A DNA stretch of 64,000 nucleotides from Streptomyces sp. SCL15-4 (GCF_033366695.1 NZ_JAOBTQ010000001.1:4774001-4838000); one strand, 5' to 3'; positions 35,102 through 44,157 are shown, counted from the stretch's first letter. Translations and numbers: made by a program. Notes: generated by a model not told the origin, from the sequence alone.

Positions 35102-37855
35102 TCAGCCCAGACGGGTCAGTTTGGCGCCGAATCCGGGTTCGGCCAGATCTTTCTGGAGGGTGACCGGAACCTTGACCGCGGCGGCCGAACCGTCGCCCAC
35201 GGTCAGCGTGCCGACCCGGGTGCCGGCCTTCGCGGTGTGCGGCACCGAACCGGAGGCGAAGGTCAGCCGCACCTTCAGGCCCGCCCAGCCGACCGCCGTG
35301 ACGTCCTTCGTGACCACGACCGGGGTGTGACCGCCGAGCCGGTCGTCCACATATCCGACCACATCGCCCTTCTTCAGGACCTTCGACGAGGTCAGCGCGT
35401 CCTCGGCGGCCAGCAGAGCGGTCTTGCTGACCTTGTTGGCGGTGTCCAGGATGTCCGGCTTGTGCTGGCCGAGGATCGCGCCGACGATCGTCACGGTCTG
35501 CCCGCCGACCTTCTTGCGGGAGGCGAAGAGCAGATTGCCGCCGGCCGCGGTGGTGCTGCCGGTCTTGATGCCGATCGCGCCGATGCGGTACGGCAGCTCG
35601 TTCGTGTTCGGCCAGAAGTGGCCGGAGGGGTCCGTCCAACTGGCCACGCTGGTGATGGCGACCAGCGCCGGGACCTTCACGACCGCGCGGCCGAGCTTCA
35701 CCTGGTCCTCGGCCGTGGAGACGGTGGTCTCCTTCAGGCCCGAGGGATCGGTGTACGTCGTGCCGGACATCCCCAGCTCCTTGGCGGTGGCGTTCATCTT
35801 CTTGACGAACGCCGCCTCCGAGCCCGCGTCCCAGCGCGCGAGCAGCCGCGCGATGTTGTTGGCCGAGGGGATCATGACGGCGGACAGGGCCTGCTTCTCG
35901 GTGAGGTACTGGCCGGCCTTGACCGTGGTGAGCGTGGACTCGCCGGCGGTGTTGTAGCCGGCCTCCTTCTCCGCCTTCTCGTCGATCTTGATCTTCGGAC
36001 CCTCCTGACCCGGCTTCAGCGGGTGGTCGCGGAGGATGATGTACGCGGTCATGGTCTTGGCGACCGAGCCGATGGCCCCGGGCTTCTGCTTCCCGAAGTT
36101 CCCCATCGTGCCGATGCCGTCCACGTCCACCCAGCCCTGGCCCTCGCCGGGCCACGGCAGCCGGGTCGTGCCGCCGTCGAACGTGTAGGTGTCCTCGGCG
36201 GTGAGCGCGAGAGCGGGCGACGGCAGCGGACGGAAGGTCTGTACGACCGCGAAGACGATCGCCAGCAGCAGGACCAGCGGCGTCCAGATCTTGACCCGGC
36301 GCATCAGCGTACGGACCGGGGTCTCCGGCGGCGGCGGCGTGTTCGTCAGCTCCGCCAGCAGGTCCAGCGGGGGCTTGGGCGGCAGCGGCTGCTGGGTGGT
36401 GCGCTCGGGGCCGATCTGGGGGACGGGGGTGGTGGCGTCCGGCGCGGCGGTCTTGCCGGCCGGGCGCGCGTCGTCCTTCGGCGCGGTGGTCTTGCCGGCC
36501 GCGCGCATGTCGTCCCTCAGCGCGACGAACTTGCTGGTGCGCTCGGCGTCGGACTCGGCGGCCCCGGGCTTGGGCTTGGGCTTGGGCTTGCCGGTGTCGC
36601 CGACCTTGAGCATCGTCGTCGGCTGGTCGACGGCGGGCTTCTTGGGCTGTACGGCCTTGAAGACGGTGGTCGGCTGATCGACGCCTGCGGCGGGGGCGGC
36701 GGACTTGGGGGCGCTGCCGGCGCCCTTTTCCTTCGCGGCCGGGGCGGCGTCGGTGTCCGTCTTCGCGTCGGCGTCGGTGTCCGTCTTTGCGTCCGCGTCG
36801 GTGTCGGTGTCTATGCCGGCCTTGGCGGCGGGAGCCGTGCCGGCCTTCGTGCCGGCCTTCGCGTCGGCGTCCGCTGCGGGCTCCGTGCCGGTCTTCGCGT
36901 CGGCGTCCGCTGCGGGCTCCGTGCCGGTCTTCGCGTCGGCGTCCGCTGCGGGCTCCGTGCCGGTCTTCGCGTCCTCGCCGTCCTCCGCGTCCGCCTCACC
37001 CTTCGGGTCGGCGTCCGCGCCCGACTCGTCCTTCGGCTCGTCCCGGTCGTCGGTGCCGGAGTCCTCGTCGGCGTCAGTCTCCGTGGCGGCCTTGGCGTTC
37101 GCGATGGCGTCGGCCTCGGGCTCGGGCTCGTCCTTGGCGTCGGCGGGGGAGTCCTCGTCGGTGTCGGCGCCGGCGGTGGCCTCGCCCTTCGCGGCGGCGT
37201 CGACCTCGGGCTCGTCCTTGGCGTCAGTGGCGGAGTTCGCATCGGCGTCGGTCTCCGCGTCGGCCTCGGCGTCGGCCTCGGCGTCGGTCTTGGCGTCGGT
37301 CTTGGCGTCGGTCTTGGCGTCGACGCGGTCGTCGGCACCGGCCTTCGCCTGGACCCCTTCCTCCGCTTCGTCCTCGTTCGCTTCCCCTGCCTTCACGCCC
37401 GCCTTGGCGGTCTCCGCGCGGGAGCCGGACGCTTCTTCGGTCTTCGGCTTCGCGCCGGACGGATCGCCGGCGCCGGAGCCGACCGCGCCGTCAGAGGAAC
37501 TCGCGTCCCTCTCCTCCCCGTTGGCCGGCTTCCCGGCGGAACCTCCCGCCGCGCCGGTCCGCTTTGCAGTCGCGTCGGTTCCCGGCTCCCGGATCCACGC
37601 CGAGACGGCGGCGCGCAGGGCCGTGTCCCCGCCGGCCGGCGCGGAGTCCTCCGTGCCCGACGGCCCGGACTCGGCCGGGGTTCCGGGCCGTACCGTCAGG
37701 ACCCGGGTCGCCATGTCCGTACCGCCGGCCGGGGAATCCTTTTCGCGGGCCGCCGTCAGCCGCGGATCGGCCTCGGGAACCGGATCCGCGCTCGGCGGCG
37801 TCGGTTCCGCCGACGACTCGCGCTGCTTCGACCTGTCGGGGGACTCGCCCGCCAC
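35102..37855 (-). CDS. D-alanyl-D-alanine carboxypeptidase (S11) with very long acidic N-terminal region
   Basis: About 917 residues from GTG 37855, which has GGAGGAGG five bases upstream and so is preferred to ATG 37870. The C-terminal S11 penicillin-binding domain is complete: SVAK (SxxK nucleophile), SANN (SxN) and KTG in IGIKTGSTTAAGG. It follows one membrane helix (WTPLVLLLAIVFAVVQTF, about residue 520-540). The preceding 500 residues are low-complexity Asp/Ala/Glu/Thr/Lys with tandem repeats and would be cytosolic. Such enzymes trim the terminal D-Ala of peptidoglycan stem peptides. The acidic tail is far longer than in typical DacA proteins. Confidence 0.9.
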   Translation of the reverse strand: MAGESPDRSKQRESSAEPTPPSADPVPEADPRLTAAREKDSPAGGTDMATRVLTVRPGTPAESGPSGTEDSAPAGGDTALRAAVSAWIREPGTDATAKRTGAAGGSAGKPANGEERDASSSDGAVGSGAGDPSGAKPKTEEASGSRAETAKAGVKAGEANEDEAEEGVQAKAGADDRVDAKTDAKTDAKTDAEADAEADAETDADANSATDAKDEPEVDAAAKGEATAGADTDEDSPADAKDEPEPEADAIANAKAATETDADEDSGTDDRDEPKDESGADADPKGEADAEDGEDAKTGTEPAADADAKTGTEPAADADAKTGTEPAADADAKAGTKAGTAPAAKAGIDTDTDADAKTDTDADAKTDTDAAPAAKEKGAGSAPKSAAPAAGVDQPTTVFKAVQPKKPAVDQPTTMLKVGDTGKPKPKPKPGAAESDAERTSKFVALRDDMRAAGKTTAPKDDARPAGKTAAPDATTPVPQIGPERTTQQPLPPKPPLDLLAELTNTPPPPETPVRTLMRRVKIWTPLVLLLAIVFAVVQTFRPLPSPALALTAEDTYTFDGGTTRLPWPGEGQGWVDVDGIGTMGNFGKQKPGAIGSVAKTMTAYIILRDHPLKPGQEGPKIKIDEKAEKEAGYNTAGESTLTTVKAGQYLTEKQALSAVMIPSANNIARLLARWDAGSEAAFVKKMNATAKELGMSGTTYTDPSGLKETTVSTAEDQVKLGRAVVKVPALVAITSVASWTDPSGHFWPNTNELPYRIGAIGIKTGSTTAAGGNLLFASRKKVGGQTVTIVGAILGQHKPDILDTANKVSKTALLAAEDALTSSKVLKKGDVVGYVDDRLGGHTPVVVTKDVTAVGWAGLKVRLTFASGSVPHTAKAGTRVGTLTVGDGSAAAVKVPVTLQKDLAEPGFGAKLTRLG
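36858..36965 (-). repeat. three perfect 36-bp tandem repeats in the carboxypeptidase gene
   Basis: The units at 36858-36893, 36894-36929 and 36930-36965 are identical and encode the 12-residue block DADAKTGTEPAA three times. A 12-bp GTCTTGGCGTCG-type repeat occurs near 37284-37322 in the same gene. Length variation by slippage between strains would be expected. Confidence 0.9.
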
Positions 37856-38051
37856 CGATGCCTCCTCCATGCGCCGCGCGCTTGCGCGCGCGCCCTGTCC
37901 GAACCATGTACCAGTGTCCTGTGTGAGGGCTTGGCCCCTGCGGTAGACGAGAACGACATACCTACCGGTTCCCTTACGAACCGGTCACGTGCCCTCGACA
38001 GACCAATGTGAGAGGGGTCACCCTGTCATTCATCCACGCGGGGAGGCATGG

Positions 38052-38807
38052 ATGGGCAGGAGCCGCAGAACACTTCCGGAGGAGCTTCTGCTGCTGGCAC
38101 TGGACCCGGCCACGGGTACCACTGCGCAGCCGCAGTCGCTCGACCTCGGTCTGGCCGGTGCACAGCTAGTGGAGCTGGCGCTGGCCGGACGGATAGCCCC
38201 AGACGGGGATCGTATCGCCGTGGTGGTGCCACGGCCGACAGGAGATCCGACTCTGGACTGCGCGTTGGAGTTGCTGCGAAGGCGTGGCGCTCCGGTGCGT
38301 GCCGTCCACTGGATCGGCGGGCCCCGGCTGGGGCTCAGGCAGACCTACCTCTCGCATCTGGAGCGGTGCGGCATGGTCGCCGCCGTGGCCGGCCAGATGT
38401 GCGGGGTGTTGCCGACGACGCGTTACCAGGCGACCGACACCGCCATCAGCCGGGAGATCCGTGCCCGGCTGGACTCCGCGATCCGCACCGGCGTACCGCC
38501 GGACCCGCGGACCGCGGCGCTCGCCGCCCTGGCGCACGCCGTCGGGCTCGGCAAGCACCTGTACCCGGGGAACGAGGGACGCTCGTCCCGGTCCCGGTTG
38601 CGGGACCTGATCCGGCACGACCCCATGGGCGGGCTCGTCGCGCACGCCGTCATGGACGTGCAGAACGGCGCGGCCGCCCAGCCGCGCCGGAACGCGGCAC
38701 CGGCCGGCCGGCAGGCCGCGTCCGGCGCCAGGGCCGCGGCGGAACCCGCGCGCGGGGTTCCGATGCAGCCGCACCGCGGGTCCATGGCCCGTGCCGTGGC
38801 CCACTGA
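38052..38807 (+). CDS. GOLPH3/VPS74 (GPP34)-family protein
   Basis: 251 residues from ATG 38052, with GGGAGG upstream. Its N-terminal phrase RRTLPEELLLLALDPATG and the pattern LDLGLAGAQLVELALAGRI match the GPP34 domain, whose eukaryotic members bind PI4P on Golgi membranes. Actinobacterial homologues are numerous and mostly uncharacterised. The C-terminal 50 residues are Ala/Pro/Arg-rich. It is divergent from the carboxypeptidase gene. No transmembrane segment is seen. Confidence 0.85.
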   Translation: MGRSRRTLPEELLLLALDPATGTTAQPQSLDLGLAGAQLVELALAGRIAPDGDRIAVVVPRPTGDPTLDCALELLRRRGAPVRAVHWIGGPRLGLRQTYLSHLERCGMVAAVAGQMCGVLPTTRYQATDTAISREIRARLDSAIRTGVPPDPRTAALAALAHAVGLGKHLYPGNEGRSSRSRLRDLIRHDPMGGLVAHAVMDVQNGAAAQPRRNAAPAGRQAASGARAAAEPARGVPMQPHRGSMARAVAH

Positions 38808-39070
38808 GCCGTAAGCCCGGGCCGGGCCCGCCGCCGTGAGCACGGCCGCGGGCCCCGGCACGCACAGACCCGGTTCGGGAGCCGCTGGTCGGAGCGGGGC
38901 GGCGAGACCGCTGTCGTGGTCTCGCCGTCCCGCTCGACTGCGTCCACCAGTTCGGGGGGCGTCGCATATCCTCCGTTTCCCAGCGGTGGGAAGCACCTTG
39001 GTGGCAGTCTGCTCAACAGCAGATACGGATAGTGTCAAGTCACAGGCAGGCAGCCGGAGGTGCACGTCCC

Positions 39071-39928
39071 GTGGCGTCCAATGTCAATCCCACCGTCAGG
39101 CGGCGCCGGCTGGGCCAGGAGCTGCGCAGACTCCGCGAACTCAAGGGCATGACGGCCGAAGAGGTGGCGGAGCGGCTGCTGGTGTCGCAGTCGAAGATCA
39201 GCAGGTTGGAGAACGGCCGCAGGAGCATCAGCCAGCGCGATGTGCGCGACCTGTGCGGGGTGTACGAGGTCGAGGACAAGCGGATCGTCGACTCGCTGAT
39301 GGAGATGGCCCGCGACTCGCGCCAGCAGGGCTGGTGGCACACCTTCGGGGACATCCCGTACAGCGTGTACATCGGCCTGGAGACCGACGCGGAGTCGCTG
39401 CGCGTGTACGAACCCCAGATCGTCACGGGCCTGTTGCAGACCCGCTCCTACGCCGAGGCGCTGGTGCGCGGCGCGCTGCCGGAGACCTCGGCGGAGGAGA
39501 TCGAGAAACGGGTCGAGGTGCGGATGCGGCGCCAGGAGCGCATCACCACCGAGCGCAACCCGCTGCGGCTGTGGGTGGTGCTGGACGAGGCCGCGCTGCA
39601 CCGGGTCGTGGGCAGCCGGCTGGTGATGCGGGAGCAGCTGGAGCACCTCATCGAGCTGTCCGAGCTGCCGCACGTCACCGTGCAGGTGCTGCCGTTCGAG
39701 GTGGGCGCGCACCCGGGCATCAACGGCCAGTACGCCATCCTGGAGTTCGCCGACGCGGCCGACTCCAGCGTGGTGTACCTGGAGGGCGTCACCAGCGACC
39801 TGTACGTGGAGAAGGCGCAGGACGTGCAGAAGTACGCCGTGATGTACGAGCACCTGCGGGCGCAGTCGCACAACGTGGAGGTGTCCCGGCAGTTCATCGC
39901 CAAGGCGGCGAAAAGGTTCGCCGACTGA
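39071..39928 (+). CDS. Scr1-type helix-turn-helix regulator (DUF5753)
   Basis: 285 residues from GTG 39071, with GGAGG ten bases upstream. An XRE HTH (about 9-65: LGQELRRLRELKGMTAEEVAERLLVSQSKISRLENG) is followed by the DUF5753 domain (about 90-275: YIGLETDAESLRVYEPQIVTGLLQTRSYAEALV ... VVLDEAALHRVVG). This regulator class is usually paired with a small DUF397 protein, as seen here 180 bp downstream. Related pairs in Streptomyces affect antibiotic production and development. Confidence 0.92.
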   Translation: MASNVNPTVRRRRLGQELRRLRELKGMTAEEVAERLLVSQSKISRLENGRRSISQRDVRDLCGVYEVEDKRIVDSLMEMARDSRQQGWWHTFGDIPYSVYIGLETDAESLRVYEPQIVTGLLQTRSYAEALVRGALPETSAEEIEKRVEVRMRRQERITTERNPLRLWVVLDEAALHRVVGSRLVMREQLEHLIELSELPHVTVQVLPFEVGAHPGINGQYAILEFADAADSSVVYLEGVTSDLYVEKAQDVQKYAVMYEHLRAQSHNVEVSRQFIAKAAKRFAD

Positions 39929-40109
39929 GCGGCTCAGACCGGGGCGCGGGATCGTACACCGCCGGTCTGCTTCAGCGGAAGGCTCGCCCGGGATATGCCA
40001 TCCGGTCGAGTGAACGGCTCCTCCGCCAGGGGAAGTTGACCGCTAGCGTCGATCATGCCGATCGGACGACACGGTTGGCGCGAACCGGACTACCGCAACA
40101 GGAGTGGAC

Positions 40110-40301
40110 ATGGCACTGATTCAGGGCGCTTCGGAGACGTGGATGAAGTCGTCGTACTCCGGGGGCAACGGCGCTTGCGTCGAGGTCAAGTCGCCGGCCG
40201 GCGCCGAGCTGGCCGTCCGTGACTCCAAGGACGTCGAGGGCCCGGTCCTGGCCTTCCCGGCCGACGCCTGGAACGCCTTCGTGGCCTCCGTCAAGGCGTA
40301 A
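40110..40301 (+). CDS. DUF397 protein
   Basis: 63 residues with the family pattern: WMKSSYSGGNGACVEVK near the N-terminus, AVRDSKDVEGPVLAF, and a final WNAFVASVKA. ATG 40110 follows CAGGAG with good spacing; GTG 40104 would add two residues. DUF397 proteins sit next to Scr1-type HTH regulators and are thought to modulate them, BldB-like, although biochemical evidence is sparse. Confidence 0.92.
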   Translation: MALIQGASETWMKSSYSGGNGACVEVKSPAGAELAVRDSKDVEGPVLAFPADAWNAFVASVKA

Positions 40302-40352
40302 GGGTTCCGTCCGGACGCCGTCCGGCACGGCAACCGCACCAGCACCGCAGAA

Positions 40353-40392
40353 GAGCCCTCTCGACGAGTCGCCGTCCTTGCCGAGGGGGCTC
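40353..40392. terminator. stem-loop between DUF397 gene and glutathione peroxidase gene
   Basis: GAGCCCTCTCG (40353-40363) can pair with CGAGGGGGCTC (40382-40392), with one G-T pair and an 18-base loop. It lies between two convergent genes and could end transcription both ways. Confidence 0.5.
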
Positions 40393-40462
40393 GCCCCTTG
40401 TCCCGGTACCGCGTACGCGGCCGGTCCGAAGAGGCGAGCGTCTCGTCGTACGGCGGCCGGGC

Positions 40463-40969
40463 TCAGCCCAGCTGGGCCTCGATCGCGGCGACGACCTCGG
40501 ACGAGTCCGGCTCGGTCTGCGGCGAGAACCGGGCGACCACGCTCCCGTCCCGGCCGACGAGGAACTTCTCGAAGTTCCAGCGGATGTCCCCGCTGTGTCC
40601 CCCGGCGTCGGCGAACCCGACGAGCCGCTCGTACAGCGGGTGCCGGTCCGGGCCGTTCACCTCCACCTTCTCGGTCAGCGGGAAGGTCACGCCGTAGGAC
40701 GCCGAACAGAACTGCGCGATCTCCTCGGCGGAGCCCGGCTCCTGCCCGAGGAACTGGTTGCAGGGCACGCCCAGCACGGTGAAGCCGCGTTCCGCGTACC
40801 GCTTCTGCAACTCCTCCAGGGCCGCGTACTGCGGGGTCAGGCCGCACTTGGAGGCCACGTTCACGATGAGGACGGTCTTGTCCGCGAACCGCGACAGCTC
40901 CGCGGAGCCGCCCTGGAGGGCACCGATCTCGACGTCCAGCGGAGACCCGCTGTGCTCAGTAGTCGTCAT
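40463..40969 (-). CDS. glutathione-peroxidase-family thiol peroxidase
   Basis: 168 residues with the GPx fold and cysteine in place of selenocysteine: Cys42 in VNVASKCGLTPQYAALEELQ, the Gln in GVPCNQFLGQEPG and the Trp/Asn in IRWNFEKFLVGRDG. It reduces hydrogen or lipid peroxides. Streptomyces lacks glutathione, so the reductant is most likely thioredoxin or a mycothiol system (inference). Convergent with the DUF397 gene. Confidence 0.93.
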   Translation of the reverse strand: MTTTEHSGSPLDVEIGALQGGSAELSRFADKTVLIVNVASKCGLTPQYAALEELQKRYAERGFTVLGVPCNQFLGQEPGSAEEIAQFCSASYGVTFPLTEKVEVNGPDRHPLYERLVGFADAGGHSGDIRWNFEKFLVGRDGSVVARFSPQTEPDSSEVVAAIEAQLG

Positions 40970-41046
40970 GCTCGGATGCTAGCCCCCACCACAACCCGGC
41001 CCACGAGCCGCAGACCCCGGCACCGACGATCCTCCTGCCCCGTGCC

Positions 41047-42021
41047 TCACGCCTCCGTCCCGCTCGCCCCGGCCAGCACGTCCCCGGCCGCCGTGCGCAC
41101 GTACAGCACCGTTCGTCCGGCCCTGCGCCGTTCCACCAGGCCCGCCTCCCGCAGCACCTTCAGATGGCGTCCGACCGAACCGAGGGCCTGTCCGGTCACG
41201 GCGGTCAGCTGGGTCGTGCTCAGCGGCGAGCCGAGCAGCACGAGCACCCGGGCCCGGCCCGGCCCCAGCAGGGCGCCCAGCCCCGCCGGCACCGCGGGCC
41301 CGCCGTCCCCGGCCAGCACACCGGCGCAGGGGTAGACCACGGCGTACCGCTCCTCGTCCGCCCAGGACACCCAGCCCAGCCGCTGCGCGGTCACCGGCAC
41401 GAAGAGCAGTTCCGCGCCGGAGATCTCGCGCGGCGGATACTCGTGCAGGTTGACCTGGAACCGGTTCTCCCCGAGCCAGCGCGTCCCGCCCGGCCGCAGC
41501 CCGTCCAGCACGCTCGCCCAGCTGCTCCGTCCCGCCCGCTCGGTCCGCGCCAGCACGTCCGCCTCCAGCACCCGCCGGCGCCGCTCCCAGGAGGGCCGTA
41601 CGGTCTCCTCCCACACCCACTCCAGCAGCCGGGCCGCCCGCTCGGTCAGGTCGTCCCGGTCGAGCACGGCGGGCAGCGGCCCGGCGAGCGAGCGCCGCAG
41701 ATGCGCGCGGGCGGCCCCGGGACCGACCGCGCGCACGCGGCCGACCTCCGCGGCGAAGTCCTCCCCGGGGTGCGGGGCGGGCGTCAGGAAGTCGGCGATC
41801 CACTCCCGGCCCAGCCCCGCCCGCACCAGCCGCGCCGTCACGGGGTCGGCCGCGAGCCGGGCCCGGTAGGCGGGCAGATGGGCGCCCAGCCAGGCGTGCT
41901 CCCCGGGATGCGTGCCCTGCCCGACGTGCAGCAGCCTCAGACAGCCGAAGGTCTCGGCGAGCGGAGAGACGACGAACCGGCTCCGGGCCAGCGTGTCGGC
42001 GTCGAGCTGCCACCACCCCAC
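41047..42021 (-). CDS. ArsR-type winged-helix regulator with DUF5937-like N-terminal domain
   Basis: 324 residues. The last 75 form a winged helix of ArsR type (LGALLGPGRARVLVLLGSPLSTTQLTAVTGQALGSVGRHLKVLREAGLVERRRAGRTVLYVRT). The long N-terminal part (about 1-240: SRFVVSPLAETFGCLRLLHVGQG, then EWIADFLTPAPHPGEDFAAEVGRVRA) matches the actinobacterial DUF5937 type. It is divergent from an MFS permease gene at 42237 across a repeat-filled gap, so control of that permease is likely. No metal-binding cysteines are seen. Confidence 0.87.
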   Translation of the reverse strand: MGWWQLDADTLARSRFVVSPLAETFGCLRLLHVGQGTHPGEHAWLGAHLPAYRARLAADPVTARLVRAGLGREWIADFLTPAPHPGEDFAAEVGRVRAVGPGAARAHLRRSLAGPLPAVLDRDDLTERAARLLEWVWEETVRPSWERRRRVLEADVLARTERAGRSSWASVLDGLRPGGTRWLGENRFQVNLHEYPPREISGAELLFVPVTAQRLGWVSWADEERYAVVYPCAGVLAGDGGPAVPAGLGALLGPGRARVLVLLGSPLSTTQLTAVTGQALGSVGRHLKVLREAGLVERRRAGRTVLYVRTAAGDVLAGASGTEA

Positions 42022-42050
42022 GAGCCGCCCCTCCCCGTAGCACTCCTGCC

Positions 42051-42170
42051 GTAGGACCCCGTAGGCCTCCGCAGGACCCGTAAGCCTCCGCAGGACCCGT
42101 ACGAGCCGCAGGACCCCGTACGGCCCCGCAGGACCCGTACGACCCGTAGGCCCCCGTACGACCCTGTCTC
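42051..42170. repeat. imperfect 18-20-bp tandem repeats in a divergent promoter gap
   Basis: About six units variable around GCAGGACCCGTACGxCCC lie head to tail between the ArsR-type regulator and MFS starts. They differ in the trailing bases (GTAAGCCTCC, GTACGAGCC, GTACGGCCCC). They may be multiple operator copies for the regulator or a slippage-prone spacer. No clear promoter is embedded apart from the gap's right end (AAACAATAACG near 42195). Confidence 0.7.
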
Positions 42171-42236
42171 GTACGGCCTTTCGCGCGAGGGCGAAACAAT
42201 AACGGGCCCTCGGCGGCCCGGCCGAGACTCCGGATC

Positions 42237-43430
42237 ATGAACGGCTACCGATCCCTGTTCCGCACCCCGGAGTTCACCCCGCTCTTCCTCGGCACGGCCG
42301 CGCAGACCGCCGCCCAGACCGTCGGTGGCCTCGCCCTCGGCACGCTGGTGTTCCGGGCGACCGGCTCACCGCTGCTGTCGGCGGTCAGCATGTTCGGCCA
42401 GTCGCTGGCCCAGGTGCTGGGCGCCACCGTCCTGCTGTCCGGCGCCGACCGGCTGCCGCCGCGTACGGCGCTGTCGATGATCGCCCTGGTCTTCGCGGCC
42501 GGTACGGCGGCCCAGGCGCTGCCCGGACTGCCGGCCGGCGCGCTCTTCGCCGTCGTGCTGCTGCTGGGCCTGGTCGCCTCGCTCGGCGGCGGCGTCCGCT
42601 GGGGCCTGCTGAACGAGATTCTTCCCAAGAACGGCTATGTGCCCGGGCGTTCGCTGTTCAACATGGTGAACGGGCTGGCGCAGATCGCCGGGTTCGCCAC
42701 CGGCGGCGCCCTGCTCGCCGTACTCTCCCCGCGCGTCTGTCTGCTCCTGGCGGCGGCCCTGTACCTGACGGCCGCGCTCGTCCTGCGGCTCGGCCTGTCC
42801 GCGCGCCCGCCCCGCGCCGCCGGCCGTCCCTCGGCGTCGGCGACCTGGCGCGCGAACGCCGCGCTGTGGTCGTCCCGGCCGCGCCGGCTGACGTACCTGG
42901 GCCTGTGGCTGCCCAACGGCATGGTCGTCGGCTGCGAGTCGCTGTACGTGTCGTACGCCCCGCAGGCCGCCGGCACCCTCTTCGCGTGCGGGGCGCTCGG
43001 CATGCTCGCCGGGGACGTGACGGTCGGCCGGCTGCTCCCCGCCGCCGTCCGCGCCCGCCTGGCCACGCCGCTGCTGCTCCTGCTGGCGGCCCCGTTCCTG
43101 GTGTTCTGCGCACACCCGCCGGTGCCGGTGGCGGCGGCGTGCGTGACCGTGGCGTCCGCCGGTTTCGGCGCGGGCCTGGTACAGCAGGAGCGGCTGATGC
43201 GCCTGACCCCCGACGCCCTGGCCGGCCAGGCGCTGGGCCTGCACTCGGCGGGCATGCTGACCCTCCAGGGCGTCAGCGCGACGGCGGCGGGAACGCTGGC
43301 CCAGTTCACCTCGCCCGCGACGGCGATGACGGCGATGGCGGCGGGCTCGCTCGGCATCACCCTGGCTTTGGCCGGGGCCGCCCGCCGACCCGGAGCCCGA
43401 CAGAAGGAAAGCCCCCTGCCCTCAAGCTGA
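42237..43430 (+). CDS. MFS permease
   Basis: 397 residues with about 12 hydrophobic helices and few charged residues. The N-terminus (MNGYRSLFRTPEFTPLFLGTAAQTAAQTVGGLALGTLVFRATGSPLLSAVSMFGQSLAQVLG) is typical of the MFS_3-like drug-efflux branch common in Streptomyces. The substrate is unknown. It lies divergent from the DUF5937/ArsR regulator, a common exporter-regulator pairing. Confidence 0.9.
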   Translation: MNGYRSLFRTPEFTPLFLGTAAQTAAQTVGGLALGTLVFRATGSPLLSAVSMFGQSLAQVLGATVLLSGADRLPPRTALSMIALVFAAGTAAQALPGLPAGALFAVVLLLGLVASLGGGVRWGLLNEILPKNGYVPGRSLFNMVNGLAQIAGFATGGALLAVLSPRVCLLLAAALYLTAALVLRLGLSARPPRAAGRPSASATWRANAALWSSRPRRLTYLGLWLPNGMVVGCESLYVSYAPQAAGTLFACGALGMLAGDVTVGRLLPAAVRARLATPLLLLLAAPFLVFCAHPPVPVAAACVTVASAGFGAGLVQQERLMRLTPDALAGQALGLHSAGMLTLQGVSATAAGTLAQFTSPATAMTAMAAGSLGITLALAGAARRPGARQKESPLPSS

Positions 43431-43601
43431 AACCGAACGCTCCAGGGGTCATCGCCATGGCGGCCACTACGGCACCCCAGGCGGCGACTGCACGCCGACC
43501 TCTGACCTCGCAATCTTCTTCGAAAACTGCGTTTACTTGACAAGCGTCCTCTCCTTGTGTCAGCCTTGCAGCGTCGAGATCGATTGCCAAGGGGGAGATG
43601 C

Positions 43602-44012
43602 ATGAGCCCGACGATTGAGGTTGACGAACTCACCTACCGATCCATCGAGTTCGCCGCACGCATGGGCAACACCACGGCAGGGGAGGTCGTCGCCCGGCTC
43701 GTGAGGTCCGCGAGCGTGCCGTCCTCCGCGCCGGCCGCAAGCCAGAAGGGTGCGGAGCCGAGGCGCACGGTCGACGTGTACGCCGACTACGAGGGTCACC
43801 GCACGCACGGCAGCTATGACCGGGACACCAAGCGGATCGACATCACCTCGGGCCCTCTCACCGGACGAAGCTTCAAGACGCCCACCGGAGCGGCCCGTGC
43901 GGTGGTGGCGCACTACAAGCCGGACGTCAACCCGAACCGCAACGGCTGGTCGTTCTGGACGCTCGACGACGGCTCCGGCGAGCTTCTGCAGACCATTCGA
44001 CACACGGTATGA
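43602..44012 (+). CDS. small protein with ribbon-helix-helix-like N-terminus and RAMA-like C-terminus
   Basis: 136 residues from ATG 43602, with GGGGGAG five bases upstream. The first 40 (TIEVDELTYRSIEFAARMGNTTAGEVVARLV) resemble a ribbon-helix-helix DNA-binding segment. The C-terminal 75 (VYADYEGHRTHGSYDRDTKRIDITSGPLTGRSFKTPTGAARAVV ... NGWSFWTLDDGSGELLQTIR) look like a RAMA domain, found fused to DNA methylases and restriction enzymes. No methylase lies nearby. It may be a stand-alone nucleic-acid or modified-base binder (inference). Confidence 0.6.
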   Translation: MSPTIEVDELTYRSIEFAARMGNTTAGEVVARLVRSASVPSSAPAASQKGAEPRRTVDVYADYEGHRTHGSYDRDTKRIDITSGPLTGRSFKTPTGAARAVVAHYKPDVNPNRNGWSFWTLDDGSGELLQTIRHTV

Positions 44013-44102
44013 AGTCGCCGTGGCCCGACGCCCGCCTACAGCAGGCGTCGAACGCACCGGGCCCCGCTCCGCGGCGTCGCCAGCACCTCTGATCCGTGCG
44101 CT

Positions 44103-44133
44103 CCCTCTCACCTCCGGGTGAGAGGGGCCTTTT
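44103..44133 (+). terminator. rho-independent terminator
   Basis: CCCTCTCACC (44103-44112) and GGTGAGAGGG (44117-44126) form a 10-bp stem with a 4-base loop, followed by GCCTTTT. It ends transcription of the RHH/RAMA-like gene just before the HAD gene. Confidence 0.8.
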
Positions 44134-44157
44134 CGTCGTGCCCAGTACCCTGCCCGC

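Noticed and set aside
36700..37340. CRISPR-like array from the regular repeats in the carboxypeptidase gene
   Set aside because: The repeats are tandem, in frame and without unique spacers; they encode an acidic low-complexity peptide.
43530..43570. TTGACA as a -35 element for the RHH/RAMA-like gene
   Set aside because: No acceptable -10 hexamer at 16-18 bases; kept as a possibility only.
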